From Paucilactobacillus wasatchensis (GTDB lineage: Bacteria; Bacillota; Bacilli; Lactobacillales; Lactobacillaceae): DNA of 64,000 nucleotides. The notes under the pieces are model-generated. The model did no database searches. It was not told where the DNA came from and saw only the letters and a list, made by a program, of their open reading frames with translations. Numbering within the stretch: position 1 is the first letter of the stretch; each line of letters opens with the position of its first letter. This document shows positions 17,954 to 26,251 of this stretch, piece after piece. The DNA is taken from the NCBI RefSeq assembly GCF_000876205.1, contig NZ_AWTT01000001.1:1-64000 (forward strand), read 5' to 3'. Position numbers and translations under genes: made by a program.

Positions 17954-19244
17954 AACTATTGCCCCCATTATGGCCACCAACCAATGATGCTCGTTCAATC
18001 ATCGTGCCACCTTTAAGCAAGCTACTAGCAGGAATTAATGCAGTGACCCCAAATCTATCCCGGATACGATCTAAAACTCGTTCGAATGAATCATCTTTGA
18101 TTTGTCGTTGCGGATCTTGAAATAAGTTTAGTTGCATCCCCGTATTGGCCGACAATCGTGAAAAACCCACCATAATGTTGCGAATACTTTGTCCGTCCCA
18201 AAATTGACGAAAGAGATCAAGTAAATTGTCGATTAGTGTGTGACTACTGTCAGTCGGTTCGATGCGCATTGAGTGACTGAAACCACCCCGTCCGTCTTCG
18301 GCACTTGCAGCATATGAAAAGCCCACTGCCAAGCTGACACACCCGGCTTTTTGTTGGTGATGACGCATTCGCGATGTTACCTGAATTCCAATCTCACGAA
18401 TCACAAGCTCAATTTCAGTTTGCGTATTATAATCACGGGGTAACACCTGCGAATTACTCCAGCTTTTATCGCTCACTTTGACTAACTGGTGCAACTGACT
18501 ACGATCGATGCCCCAGGCCAAGGCCAGTAACTGAGTGCCAATGACCCCCATCTCTTGTTTGAGGCGGTATGGATTATAATGCGCCAAATCGTCCATACTA
18601 TTAATGCCAAGCCGATTTAGATGCGCTTGTGTGCGGCTGCCAATGCTCCAAACCTTTTTCAATTTGGTAATTGGCCAAATTTTTTCAGGCATTGTTGCAT
18701 AACTCAATGTACCAATTAGCTCCCGGTTCTTTTTAGCGATTAAATCGAGGGCTAACTTCGCCTGCAATGGATTTTCACCGATTCCAACCGTAGTGTAGAG
18801 ACCAAAATCACGGCGAATCCGTTTCTGAATTAAGCGAGCAACCGCCAGCGGACTGTCACCAAATAATTGCCACGATTTCGTTGCATCTAAAATAGATTCA
18901 TCAATCGAATATGGATACAAGTCACTATCCGCCACAAATTGACGATAGACATTATTCACCTCTATATTGCGTTGAATATATAAATTCATCCGTGGGGGGG
19001 CAACCATAATACGTTCATCTTTCGGTACTTCATACTGTCTGGAAACATTGCTAATTCCAAATAATTTTTTGGCCTGCGGCGATGCTGCTAAGACAAGCCC
19101 ACTGCCAGTATTAGGAGCTTCTGACATAACCACTAAGACTGAAGTCAATGGATTAATGCCACGCGACATACTTTCAACGCTAGCATAAAATGATTTATTA
19201 TCGATCATAAAAAAGACTCCATGCGGCTCATTTGAATAATCCAT
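17946..19244 (-). CDS. uvrX: Y-family DNA polymerase (UvrX/UmuC type)
   Basis: A 432-residue translesion polymerase. The palm motif FFMIDNKSFYASVE carries metal-binding Asp15, and YSIDESILD carries Asp115/Glu116. These are followed by VGIGENPLQAKLALD and a helix-hairpin-helix (IGSRTQAHLNRLGINSMDDLAHY), then the little-finger domain. It is of the ImpB/MucB/SamB-like type common on Firmicute chromosomes and plasmids. A perfect LexA-type box lies about 40 bases upstream. First gene of a three-gene overlapping cassette. Confidence 0.93.
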   Translation of the reverse strand: MDYSNEPHGVFFMIDNKSFYASVESMSRGINPLTSVLVVMSEAPNTGSGLVLAASPQAKKLFGISNVSRQYEVPKDERIMVAPPRMNLYIQRNIEVNNVYRQFVADSDLYPYSIDESILDATKSWQLFGDSPLAVARLIQKRIRRDFGLYTTVGIGENPLQAKLALDLIAKKNRELIGTLSYATMPEKIWPITKLKKVWSIGSRTQAHLNRLGINSMDDLAHYNPYRLKQEMGVIGTQLLALAWGIDRSQLHQLVKVSDKSWSNSQVLPRDYNTQTEIELVIREIGIQVTSRMRHHQQKAGCVSLAVGFSYAASAEDGRGGFSHSMRIEPTDSSHTLIDNLLDLFRQFWDGQSIRNIMVGFSRLSANTGMQLNLFQDPQRQIKDDSFERVLDRIRDRFGVTALIPASSLLKGGTMIERASLVGGHNGGNSYD

Positions 19245-19280
19245 GGCATTACTCCCTCGCTAATTATTGGTTCTATTATA

Positions 19281-19294
19281 CGAACATGCGTTCG
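19281..19294 (-). promoter_or_regulatory. LexA (DinR) box
   Basis: CGAACATGCGTTCG is a perfect palindrome matching the Gram-positive LexA consensus CGAACNNNNGTTCG. It lies about 40 bases upstream of the uvrX start, next to TATTATA promoter-like sequence. SOS induction of the cassette is the direct prediction. Confidence 0.85.
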
Positions 19295-19378
19295 ACTTTT
19301 TCAAGCCTAATTTCATTATTTTTATCATTTTTTAACCATATGTGCGTGTCGATCGCGCCAGTCTCGATTTTGAGCCAC

Positions 19379-19418
19379 AAAAAAAGATCGTTCTCATTTA
19401 CCAAGACCGACCTTTTTA
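19379..19418 (-). terminator. Aldo/keto reductase terminator
   Basis: Hairpin AAAAAGGTCGGTCTTGG/..AGAACGATCTTTTT followed by T7 on the minus strand, just past the stop at 19434. Confidence 0.6.
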
Positions 19419-19433
19419 AATCCTGCTATTCAA

Positions 19434-20303
19434 TTATTTTGCTAAATGACTCAACGTATCAAAATCAGTAGCACTCAAGTCGATATTGGCTGCTGCAATA
19501 TTATCCTGTAAATGGTCAACTGAACTTGTGCCCGGAATTGGCAAAATATTAGCCGAACGCTTTAATAACCAAGCAAGTGCAATTTGAGCTGGACTAGCGT
19601 CGTATTTAGCTGCAATTTGTGCTAATGGGCCATCAGCTTTAGTTAACTTTCCAGTATCAAGTGGGAACCAAGGAACAAAGGCCATGTGTTGTGATTGGGC
19701 ATAATCCACGACATCATCGTCATCATGATTGCCAACGTTGTATAAATTCTCAATTGCGTCAATTTGGGCATATTTTTGGGCTTCTTTAATTTGAGCAACC
19801 GTTACCTGACTCAAACCAATATGTTTGATTTTACCCTCATCTTGTAACTTTTTGAGTTCGCCAACTTGTTGCTCAACTGAAAAGTGTGAATCAATCCGAT
19901 GTAGGAATAGTAAATCTTCATGATCAATTCCCAACGTCATCAGTGAAACTTCTAGTTGTTGCCGCAGATAATTTGGCTCGCCATGAGGTGTCCAAACGCC
20001 AGGTCCCTGTCTTGTTTGTCCAATTTTATCAGAGATAAAAATCTCATCTTGATTAGCAGCACCCTTAAGGCCTTGTGCTAAATAACGGTCAGCAAACCAA
20101 GGACCGTATGAATCAGCAGTATCAAAGAAGTTCACTCCTAACTCAACTGCCTTTTGAACAACTGAAACTGCTTTTTTCGGATCACTATATGGACCCCAAG
20201 TGCCGGCACCGGTTAATTGCATGGTACCGTAACCTAACCGATTAATCTTAAACTGATCATCAAATGCGTATGTTCCTGAATTTGCTGCTGTAATTTCTGC
20301 CAC
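19434..20303 (-). CDS. Aldo/keto reductase
   Basis: A NADPH-dependent carbonyl reductase of about 290 residues. Catalytic tetrad: Asp in FFDTADSYG (with Tyr), Lys in IFISDKIG, His in LLFLHRID. Near the C-terminus ILPIPGTSSVDHLQDN binds the cofactor phosphate. The start is uncertain: GTG 20303 gives VAEITAANSG, and a TTG at 20348 would add 15 residues; neither has a strong ribosome site. It is monocistronic. Array E occupies the upstream region, so the promoter must lie close to, or within, the repeat. Confidence 0.88.
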   Translation of the reverse strand: MAEITAANSGTYAFDDQFKINRLGYGTMQLTGAGTWGPYSDPKKAVSVVQKAVELGVNFFDTADSYGPWFADRYLAQGLKGAANQDEIFISDKIGQTRQGPGVWTPHGEPNYLRQQLEVSLMTLGIDHEDLLFLHRIDSHFSVEQQVGELKKLQDEGKIKHIGLSQVTVAQIKEAQKYAQIDAIENLYNVGNHDDDDVVDYAQSQHMAFVPWFPLDTGKLTKADGPLAQIAAKYDASPAQIALAWLLKRSANILPIPGTSSVDHLQDNIAAANIDLSATDFDTLSHLAK

Positions 20304-20385
20304 TTTAGTCGCTTCTTTCTTGTTTTTACTTACTAAGCGTAACCACAATAACGCTAGTAAATTACAAATACAAATATTTTAACTT

Positions 20386-20812
20386 GTGTGAACAGACCCG
20401 CTTAAAAGTCGGAGACTAACGATAAATCGGACAATAGGATTCGGTCTTTGAATCATGTTGCCCGATTTGTTGTTAGACGGAGGCTTTTGGGGCTGTGAGC
20501 ATATATCAAATTTGTGTGAACAGACCCGCTTAAACGTCGGAGACTAACGATACATCGGACAATAGGATTCGAGCTTTGAATCATGTTGCCTGGTTTGTTG
20601 TTAGACAGAGGCTTTTGGGGCTGTGAACATATATCAAACTTGTGTGAACAGACCCGTTAAAAAGTCGGAGACTAACGATACATCGGACAATAGGATTCGA
20701 GCTTTGAATCATGTTGTCTGATTTGTTGTTAGACGGAGACTTTTTGGGCTGTTAACATATATCAAACTTGTGTGAACAGACCCGCTTAAAAGTCGGAGAC
20801 TAACGATAAAAT
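20386..20812 (+). repeat. Hairpin element array E (three copies plus truncated fourth)
   Basis: Units begin at 20386, 20514, 20642 and 20770 (period exactly 128). Left arm GTGTGAACAGACCC, unpaired GCTT (GTTA in copy 3), AAAAGTCGGAGACTAACGATA. Right arm reversed ATGCTCACAGCCCC, AAAAGCCTCCGTCTAAC. The tip is GATTCGGTCTTTGAATC. Outer ends differ from the family norm (ACTTGTG and CATATATCAA). Copy 4 breaks off after the left arm at about 20812. The array fills the 570-base gap between the reductase 5' end and the aquaporin 3' end. Confidence 0.9.
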
Positions 20813-20872
20813 GAATAAATTGATTCTATAAAAAAATTATCTGCAATTTTATCACAGATAATTTCATAGTTA

Positions 20873-21523
20873 TTAATTTTCACTACCTAAAATTCTTGAA
20901 CAAAATGCTGCCAAAATTGCACCAACTTCAGGAGCCACAATGTAGACCCATAGATGATGTAGCGCACTTCCGCCAGCAAAAATTGCTGGTCCGATTGAAC
21001 GGGCTGGATTTAATGAACCACCAGTGAGGTTAAGTGCCACAATAATCAAGAATGCCAACGTTACACCAATTACGATGCCGGCAAAATCAGAATTACCGTG
21101 GTCGTCGCTGGTAACATTTAAAATGATTACTAAGAATAAAAACGTTACTAATCCTTCCACTAATGATGCCATTCCTGCACTAATTGATGGAAAATCCGTT
21201 TGTCCGAGAGCCGTCGTTTTTAATCCGAGAGCCGTCACGAATGATAAGACAACAGCACTGGCCGCAATGGCGCCCAAAATCTGTGCCACAATATACCAAA
21301 AAGCATCTTTCAAACCAATGCGGCGGTTAATCAACATCGCCGTTGTAACAGCCGGATTGAAGTGATCACCAGAAATACCGCCAAAAGCATAAGCTGAAAC
21401 CGTGATCGCTAACCCAAAGGCCAGTCCAATTGCTAAGACGCCTCCTTTAGCAATTACAACAGTTGCTGTCCCTAAAAATACTAACATGAACGTTCCTAAA
21501 AATTCTGCAATATATTTACGCAT
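20873..21523 (-). CDS. Aquaporin (AqpZ-like)
   Basis: A 216-residue MIP-family channel with six TMs and the two half-helix motifs HFNPAVT (about 54-60) and SLNPARS (about 171-177). The second motif ends in Arg-Ser without the Asp typical of glycerol facilitators, and the short length also favours a water channel. ATG 21523 has GAGGAGGAG upstream; an open frame upstream to 21589 has no such signal. It stands alone. Confidence 0.9.
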   Translation of the reverse strand: MRKYIAEFLGTFMLVFLGTATVVIAKGGVLAIGLAFGLAITVSAYAFGGISGDHFNPAVTTAMLINRRIGLKDAFWYIVAQILGAIAASAVVLSFVTALGLKTTALGQTDFPSISAGMASLVEGLVTFLFLVIILNVTSDDHGNSDFAGIVIGVTLAFLIIVALNLTGGSLNPARSIGPAIFAGGSALHHLWVYIVAPEVGAILAAFCSRILGSEN

Positions 21524-21635
21524 TATTATTCTCCTCCTCATATGCTGTATAACGCTTTTTATTTTACGGCAATGAATTGCGTTGAGCAAATTTAGTTGGA
21601 ATTGAAATGATTAATATAGGTTTGCTTTATTGCAG

Positions 21636-21944
21636 AAACGTGCGAAAAACTGCTGCTCCTGTAACACAAGACTAAAATACCACCTGGACTTCTTAGGTCG
21701 AAGCCCGGCTCCTACTTTTATTGCAGAAACGTGCGAAAAACTGCTGCTCCTTAGACACAAGACTAAAATACCCACCTGGACTTCTTAGGTCGAAGCCCGG
21801 CTCCTACTTTTATTGCAGAAACGTGCGAAAAACTGCTGCTCCTTAGACACAAGACTAAAATACCCACCTGGACTTCTTAGGTCGAAGCCCAGGTGGGTAT
21901 TTTAGTCTTGTGTTACAGGAGCATAACGCAGTTTTTCGCACTCT
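21636..21944 (-). repeat. Hairpin element array F (two half-copies plus one full palindrome)
   Basis: AAACGTG ends at 21636, 21727 and 21819 (period 91-92). Half-copies 1 and 2 hold only the AAACGTG arm and the loop (GTGCGAAAAACTGC, TGCTCCT...CACAAGACTAAAATACC). Copy 3 has the matching right arm and ends CACTCT at 21939-21944. Reversed, the right arm reads GTGCGAAAAACTGC, extra GTTA, TGCTCCTGTAACAC. The AGAGTG end overlaps the TAG stop of the VOC gene. Confidence 0.9.
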
Positions 21945-22383
21945 ATCTCAATTGTAGCATCCATGTAATACCAAATTTATCTGTCAACATTGACAATTTG
22001 GTGCCCCAACCTTGGTCTGCTAATGGCATTATTACCCTGATCGATGGATCCTGGCTTAGTTTTTCGTATAGTTGCGTTGCCTCAGCTAATTTTGCTTGGT
22101 CTTTACTGTCAATATCAATCAGTAATCGCGTACTATTTGTTAGTTTATCATCTTGATTGAAATTATCCGATGCATACAACCAAACTCCTAAAATTGTGAA
22201 AACAGCGTGCATCGTTAGATCAGCAGGATTAACATTCGCCGGCACATTCATTGCAGCTGCAGCTTCTGATGTCACTGGCAATCGCTGAATATCTTGTGCT
22301 TGGAAAACTATTTTGTAATAATCGAGCGCTGCTTTTGTATCCGTAAAAGTTAAATATGGGTATAATGCACTTGATTTGCTCAT
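21943..22383 (-). CDS. VOC-family protein (PhnB-like)
   Basis: A 146-residue glyoxalase/bleomycin-resistance fold protein of the PhnB/YjdN type. It begins LYPYLTFTDTKAALDYYKIVFQA and ends DQGWGTKLSMLTDKFGITWML, both characteristic of the group. Metal ligands are not clear. Its TAG stop shares bases with the AGAGTG end of array F. It lies 19 bases downstream of ndk, in the same direction. Confidence 0.82.
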   Translation of the reverse strand: MSKSSALYPYLTFTDTKAALDYYKIVFQAQDIQRLPVTSEAAAAMNVPANVNPADLTMHAVFTILGVWLYASDNFNQDDKLTNSTRLLIDIDSKDQAKLAEATQLYEKLSQDPSIRVIMPLADQGWGTKLSMLTDKFGITWMLQLR

Positions 22384-22401
22384 TAGTGTCGTCCTCCATT
22401 A

Positions 22402-22827
22402 TTAGCTTAATTCAGGGAACCAAATTTTAATTTCCTTTTCAGCATTATCGACGCTATCCGAGCTGTGAACCACATTACGAATTAAGCCATCCGGCCATTC
22501 ACGACCAAAGTCACCTCGTAATGTTCCAAAATCAGCTTCTGATGGATTAGTAGCCCCTGCCATTCGTCGAAACACACTGATAATATTAGTTCCAGTCGCG
22601 ATCATTGCCACAATTGGACCTTCATACATATAAGCTTCAATTTCAGGGAAAAATGGTTTTTCCAACAAATCAGCGTAGTGCCGGCGTAATTTATCGGCAT
22701 CAGCCGTAGTAACTTTCAATGCATCAATGCTGTATCCCTTGCGCTCTAACCGTGTAATAACTTCTCCAATATGTCCCAACATCACGCCATCTGGTTTAAC
22801 CAAAATTAATATTCGTTCTTCACTCAT
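22402..22827 (-). CDS. ndk: Nucleoside diphosphate kinase
   Basis: A 141-residue enzyme that balances NTP/NDP pools by phosphotransfer through an active-site histidine: His121 in RNVVHSSDS. It opens ERILILVKPDGV, with RRMAGATNPSEADFGTLRGDFG in the nucleotide-binding region. First gene of a probable two-gene unit with the VOC protein; the SMR gene diverges from it. Confidence 0.95.
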   Translation of the reverse strand: MSEERILILVKPDGVMLGHIGEVITRLERKGYSIDALKVTTADADKLRRHYADLLEKPFFPEIEAYMYEGPIVAMIATGTNIISVFRRMAGATNPSEADFGTLRGDFGREWPDGLIRNVVHSSDSVDNAEKEIKIWFPELS

Positions 22828-22940
22828 CGACCTGTCCTCATTTCATCTTGTTGCTTTCATTGTACAAAGAAAGCGCCTTCAATAGCAACCTATAAATTTG
22901 TGCTATAATTTTCTCGAATAATAAAGAGGATGGTCTTGGC

Positions 22941-23264
22941 ATGGGATATTTATTTTTAGGATTAGCAATTATCGGTGAAGTCGTTGGCACAAGCTTGTTA
23001 AAAGCCTCAGTGGGCTTCACACATTTACTACCAACGTTGGGATCGTTGGCCTCATACGGTTTATGTTTTTATTTTTTATCACTGACGATGAAAAGTATTA
23101 ATTTAAATGTTGCTTACGCATTATGGGCTGGATTAGGGCTTATTTTAACAACCTTGATTGCTGTGTTTTACTGGAAAGAACCGATCCACCTCGCTGGTTT
23201 AATCGGAGTTGGTTTGATTTTGTGTGGTGTCATTATATTAAATATCTACAATGCACCACATTAG
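22941..23264 (+). CDS. SMR-family multidrug exporter (EmrE/QacC type)
   Basis: A 107-residue four-TM small multidrug resistance protein. The essential Glu lies in LAIIGEVVGTSLLKAS (Glu13), and NVAYALWAGLGLILTT has the Qac/EmrE-type W-A-G-L-G signature rather than the Gdx W-T-G-I-G. It probably exports quaternary ammonium or similar cations as a dimer. It stands alone and contrasts with the Gdx-type SMR at 27780. Confidence 0.9.
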   Translation: MGYLFLGLAIIGEVVGTSLLKASVGFTHLLPTLGSLASYGLCFYFLSLTMKSINLNVAYALWAGLGLILTTLIAVFYWKEPIHLAGLIGVGLILCGVIILNIYNAPH

Positions 23265-23273
23265 ATGTAAATA

Positions 23274-23309
23274 ATAAAAAATGCCCTGTAAGTTTACAGG
23301 ACATTTTGC
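23274..23309. terminator. Bidirectional terminator between SMR gene and dps
   Basis: AAAAAATGCCCTGTAAGTTTACAGGACATTTTGC is a compact palindromic hairpin with A/T flanks between convergent genes. Confidence 0.75.
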
Positions 23310-23314
23310 ATTTA

Positions 23315-23791
23315 TTATTGGTCTAGCGGTGACTTATCAAGAAAGGCACTAACCATCCAAATTAATTTATCCATTTCGGCCTTAAATCCATTCAGCATAT
23401 CCTGAGTTGGAAAATCCTGTTCCCCATCTGTGATTTCAATCCCGAGTTGATATTGGTCTCGTAAATATTTGAATTGATAATCCAAATTTTGCATAAAATC
23501 TGGTAATTTGTATTGGCCCCACTCAACGATTTCGTCTGGCAACTTTGTGTGCTCAATAAACTCATGGGTTGTGGCGTAAGGTTTGCCACCTAAGGCAATT
23601 AATCGTTCTGCCACTTCATCGAGTTGTTCGGCAAATTGATCATTAAACTCGTCCATTTTCGGGTGCAATTTAAAGAATTCTGGTCCGCGCATGTACCAAT
23701 GCACCTGCTGAACGTTCACCTGAATTTGGCTTAAATCGGCAATTAACTGATTCAAATGTGCTTGGGTCTGTGGAAATTGAATTTCGCTCAT
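23315..23791 (-). CDS. dps: Dps-family ferritin-like DNA-protecting protein
   Basis: A 158-residue Dps that forms dodecamers, oxidises Fe(II) and protects against peroxide. The intersubunit ferroxidase ligands lie in QVHWYMRGPEFFKLHPKMDEFNDQFAEQLDEVAERLIALGG. GGAGCC precedes the ATG. No clear PerR box is visible upstream. Confidence 0.92.
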   Translation of the reverse strand: MSEIQFPQTQAHLNQLIADLSQIQVNVQQVHWYMRGPEFFKLHPKMDEFNDQFAEQLDEVAERLIALGGKPYATTHEFIEHTKLPDEIVEWGQYKLPDFMQNLDYQFKYLRDQYQLGIEITDGEQDFPTQDMLNGFKAEMDKLIWMVSAFLDKSPLDQ

Positions 23792-23885
23792 TAAAATTGG
23801 CTCCTTCCAGTTTTCAAGGCTGACTGCAACATTAACTATAATCTCAGCTTAACGTGTTTATGAGGGAGATACAAGCAAATCGATT

Positions 23886-24010
23886 AGAGTGCGAACAACC
23901 ATGGGTAGCAGTCGGAGCATAACGGTAAAAACATTAATACGGTTCGCACTTTGAATCGTGTTGATGTTTTTATGGTTATGCTCCGATTTCTGTGGTTGCG
24001 AACACGTTTC
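23886..24010 (+). repeat. Hairpin element G (single copy)
   Basis: AGAGTG (23886) to CACGTTTC (24010). Left arm GTGCGAACAACCAT, unpaired GGGT, AGCAGTCGGAGCATAACGG. Right arm reversed GTGTTCGCAACCAC, AGAAATCGGAGCATAACC. The tip is GGTTCGCACTTTGAATC. The same arm family occurs at locus H. The following 100 bases may contain an eroded second element merged with the downstream terminator. Confidence 0.9.
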
Positions 24011-24061
24011 GACAACAGCACAAACAACAGCTGATAAAAAAACGAAATCATAACGAAAAAA

Positions 24062-24095
24062 ATGAGTAATGCGCTTTAAAACGCATCACTCATTT
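24062..24095 (-). terminator. Terminator of the DHA1 transporter gene
   Basis: ATGAGTAATGCGC/GCGCATcACTCAT-type hairpin followed on the minus strand by TTTTTTTCG, downstream of the stop at 24132. Confidence 0.75.
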
Positions 24096-24131
24096 TATTG
24101 TTAGCCACATATTTCTGTGGTTACGTACGGC

Positions 24132-25325
24132 TTACCGCTCCACCCGATCCAATCGATAAGCCCGCAACACAACAATCAAATTAATAATGACCAACACAGT
24201 AGTCATCAAAAAAACATACCGATAATCCAAAATACCAGCTACACCAGAAGCTAACATTGGACCAATTACCGAACCAATTGCCTGAAACGACTGATTATAA
24301 CTAAAGATCCGACTAATAGCTTCGTTAGGTGTATTGCGCGTCATCACCGATTGAGTCACTGGCAACAATGCAGCATCAGAAATTCCAACGAAAAATCGTA
24401 ATATCCCTAGCATCAAAATTGTCGTTGTCAGAAACATTGGTAAAAAGACCGCTCCCGATAGAATTAAGCCACCGATTAAAACTCGTTTTGGACCAATTTG
24501 ATCACCAACTGAGCCCAGTTTGGGTGCTGTCATCAGCGTCGCAATTCCTGGCAATGCTGCAATCACACCGCTCACCATTGCCACATTCCCATGACTATGC
24601 ATCAACTGTTTAACAAATAAACTGATAATTGGGTTAATTGAGTTGGTAGCAGCCTGAATTAGCATTGAAGAAATAATCATCGCCCACACAATATGGATGT
24701 TTTTAACTCCAGCAAAGGCACTGGTGTGGGAACTTTTATCTTGTCGTTTGAATGGTGTAAAGTTTTCTACCACTCCAAAATAAGTTACCAAGGTCGCCAT
24801 GAACATCAACGCACCAAAGATAAAAAATGGAATGCGATAACCAAAAAGACCGGCAATGAAGCCACCAATAATTGGTCCCACCAATTGTCCGCCAACACTA
24901 CCAGTAGTTAGCATCCCCATTGCTTGGCCACTTTGTGTTTGTGGTACCTCACTGGCAATCAGGGCGTAGGCATTATTAATATAACCTGAAAAAGCACCTT
25001 GAATGAGACGCAACGCAATTAAAGTCCAAACATTAGGTGACAAACCAGACAAAGTAGCGGTGATTGTCATCCCAATACTTGCACGCATCAGCATCGGTTT
25101 ACGCCCAGTTTGATCGGCTAAACGACCCCAGAGCGGGGACACGATTGCTTGGCTCAGAAAGGTAATCGAAAAGGCAAGTCCAGAATAAAATGTCAATTCA
25201 GCTTTGGGAAAATTACCCATTGTAGTAATAAATAGTGGCAAAAACGAAAGACTCATACTAGCGCCGGCCCCGGTAGCAAAGTTACCGATCCACAGAGCAT
25301 ACATATTCTTGCGCCAGCGCGCCAT
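24132..25325 (-). CDS. DHA1-family MFS multidrug transporter
   Basis: A 397-residue 12-TM exporter. Motif A is SPLWGRLADQTGRKPML (about 63-79) and the motif C-like segment is GMLTTGSVGGQLVGPIIGG. It resembles PmrA/MdtG-type drug exporters of Gram-positives. The ATG lacks a strong ribosome site (nothing better downstream), so expression may be low. Hairpin array H begins about 50 bases upstream of its start, within the presumed promoter region. Confidence 0.88.
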   Translation of the reverse strand: MARWRKNMYALWIGNFATGAGASMSLSFLPLFITTMGNFPKAELTFYSGLAFSITFLSQAIVSPLWGRLADQTGRKPMLMRASIGMTITATLSGLSPNVWTLIALRLIQGAFSGYINNAYALIASEVPQTQSGQAMGMLTTGSVGGQLVGPIIGGFIAGLFGYRIPFFIFGALMFMATLVTYFGVVENFTPFKRQDKSSHTSAFAGVKNIHIVWAMIISSMLIQAATNSINPIISLFVKQLMHSHGNVAMVSGVIAALPGIATLMTAPKLGSVGDQIGPKRVLIGGLILSGAVFLPMFLTTTILMLGILRFFVGISDAALLPVTQSVMTRNTPNEAISRIFSYNQSFQAIGSVIGPMLASGVAGILDYRYVFLMTTVLVIINLIVVLRAYRLDRVER

Positions 25326-25373
25326 TTGATGTGATTTAGTAGTAATTAGATATCAGCTCTTTTCTAAAAAATA

Positions 25374-25663
25374 AAGTGTGAAAAACCACGCGTAGAAGTC
25401 GGAGCATAACGGTAAAAATATCAATATGATTCGCACTTTGAATCATGTTGATATTTTTATGGTTATGTGCAAACTTCTGTGGTTGTGAACACGTCTAAAG
25501 TGTGAAAAACCACGCGTAGAAACTGGAGTATAACGGTAAAAATATCAATATGATTCGTACTTTGAATCATGTTGGTATTTTTATGGTTATACGGAAGTTT
25601 CTGTGGTTGTGAACACGTTTCGACCAGAGTGCAAAAAACACGGGGAAAAGTCGGAGCATAACA
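25374..25663 (+). repeat. Hairpin element array H (two copies plus truncated third)
   Basis: Units start at 25376, 25500 (period 124) and 25629. Left arm GTGTGAAAAACCAC, unpaired GCGT, AGAAGTCGGAGCATAACGG. Right arm reversed GTGTTCACAACCAC, AGAAGT. The tip is GATTCGCACTTTGAATC. The third unit (AGAGTGCAAAAAACACG, GGGA, AAAGTCGGAGCATAAC) stops after the left arm. The array lies between divergent promoters. From its end to 25763 I see only AT-rich sequence. Confidence 0.9.
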
Positions 25664-25763
25664 ACCCCTGATAATCCGAAAACATCCGAAAAGTAAAATA
25701 ACGATATTCATTATAAAACAACCGCCCTCAATCTACCAGTAGCATCAAAAAATACAACACCAT

Positions 25764-25809
25764 TTGACCAATCATCACAATTGCGTTAACATTGTTAGCT
25801 GACTAACAA
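25764..25809 (+). promoter_or_regulatory. Promoter and MarR operator
   Basis: -35 TTGACC (25764-25769) and -10 TAACAT (25787-25792) are 17 bases apart. Immediately downstream is the perfect inverted repeat TTGTTAG-CTGA-CTAACAA (25792-25809), overlapping the -10 and start site. It is the likely binding site of the MarR protein encoded next. Confidence 0.75.
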
Positions 25810-25822
25810 AAGGAGAATCAAC

Positions 25823-26251
25823 ATGACTAAAAATACGGGTCGCCTATTAAAAATGGCTGCAAATCAACTAACCAAAAAGTTCGATCAATTTGCCGCTCAA
25901 TTTAATTTGACTGGGACACAAATGTCGATTATCGACTTTTTAAGCCGACATCCAAACACTGAAGTAACACAAAAAGATATTGAACTAGAATTCAATATTC
26001 GTCGTTCGACTGCAACGGTGCTGCTGCAACGGATGGAACGAAAACAATTATTATTCAGGTCAGCTTCAACCACGGACGCCCGCCAAAAAACGGTCCACCT
26101 GACGAAAAGTAATAACAAACTAGTTAGCGCCATCACTGCCTATATGGACCAACAGCAGCGCGCTCTAACAACCAAATTCTCAGTACCCGAGGTGGCAGCG
26201 TTCGAAACTATGCTCAACTACTATCTCAACGCTAATCAAGGAGGCGAATAA
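25823..26251 (+). CDS. MarR-family regulator
   Basis: A 142-residue winged-helix repressor with FNLTGTQMSIIDFLSRHP, recognition segment FNIRRSTATVLLQRMERKQLLFRS, and wing STTDARQKTVHLTKS. It probably autoregulates and represses the efflux gene that follows, releasing when a toxic ligand binds. The stop overlaps the next start (TAATG). Confidence 0.93.
   Translation: MTKNTGRLLKMAANQLTKKFDQFAAQFNLTGTQMSIIDFLSRHPNTEVTQKDIELEFNIRRSTATVLLQRMERKQLLFRSASTTDARQKTVHLTKSNNKLVSAITAYMDQQQRALTTKFSVPEVAAFETMLNYYLNANQGGE

Noticed and set aside
20386-20812. CRISPR array
   Set aside because: Units of 91-133 bp are whole near-identical hairpins joined by 4-12 constant bases; there are no unique spacers and no cas genes.
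24010-24131. A second complete hairpin element after G
   Set aside because: GCACAAACAACAGC and a later TTTCTGTGGTTACG are suggestive, but the arms do not align well enough; the segment is explained by a normal terminator.
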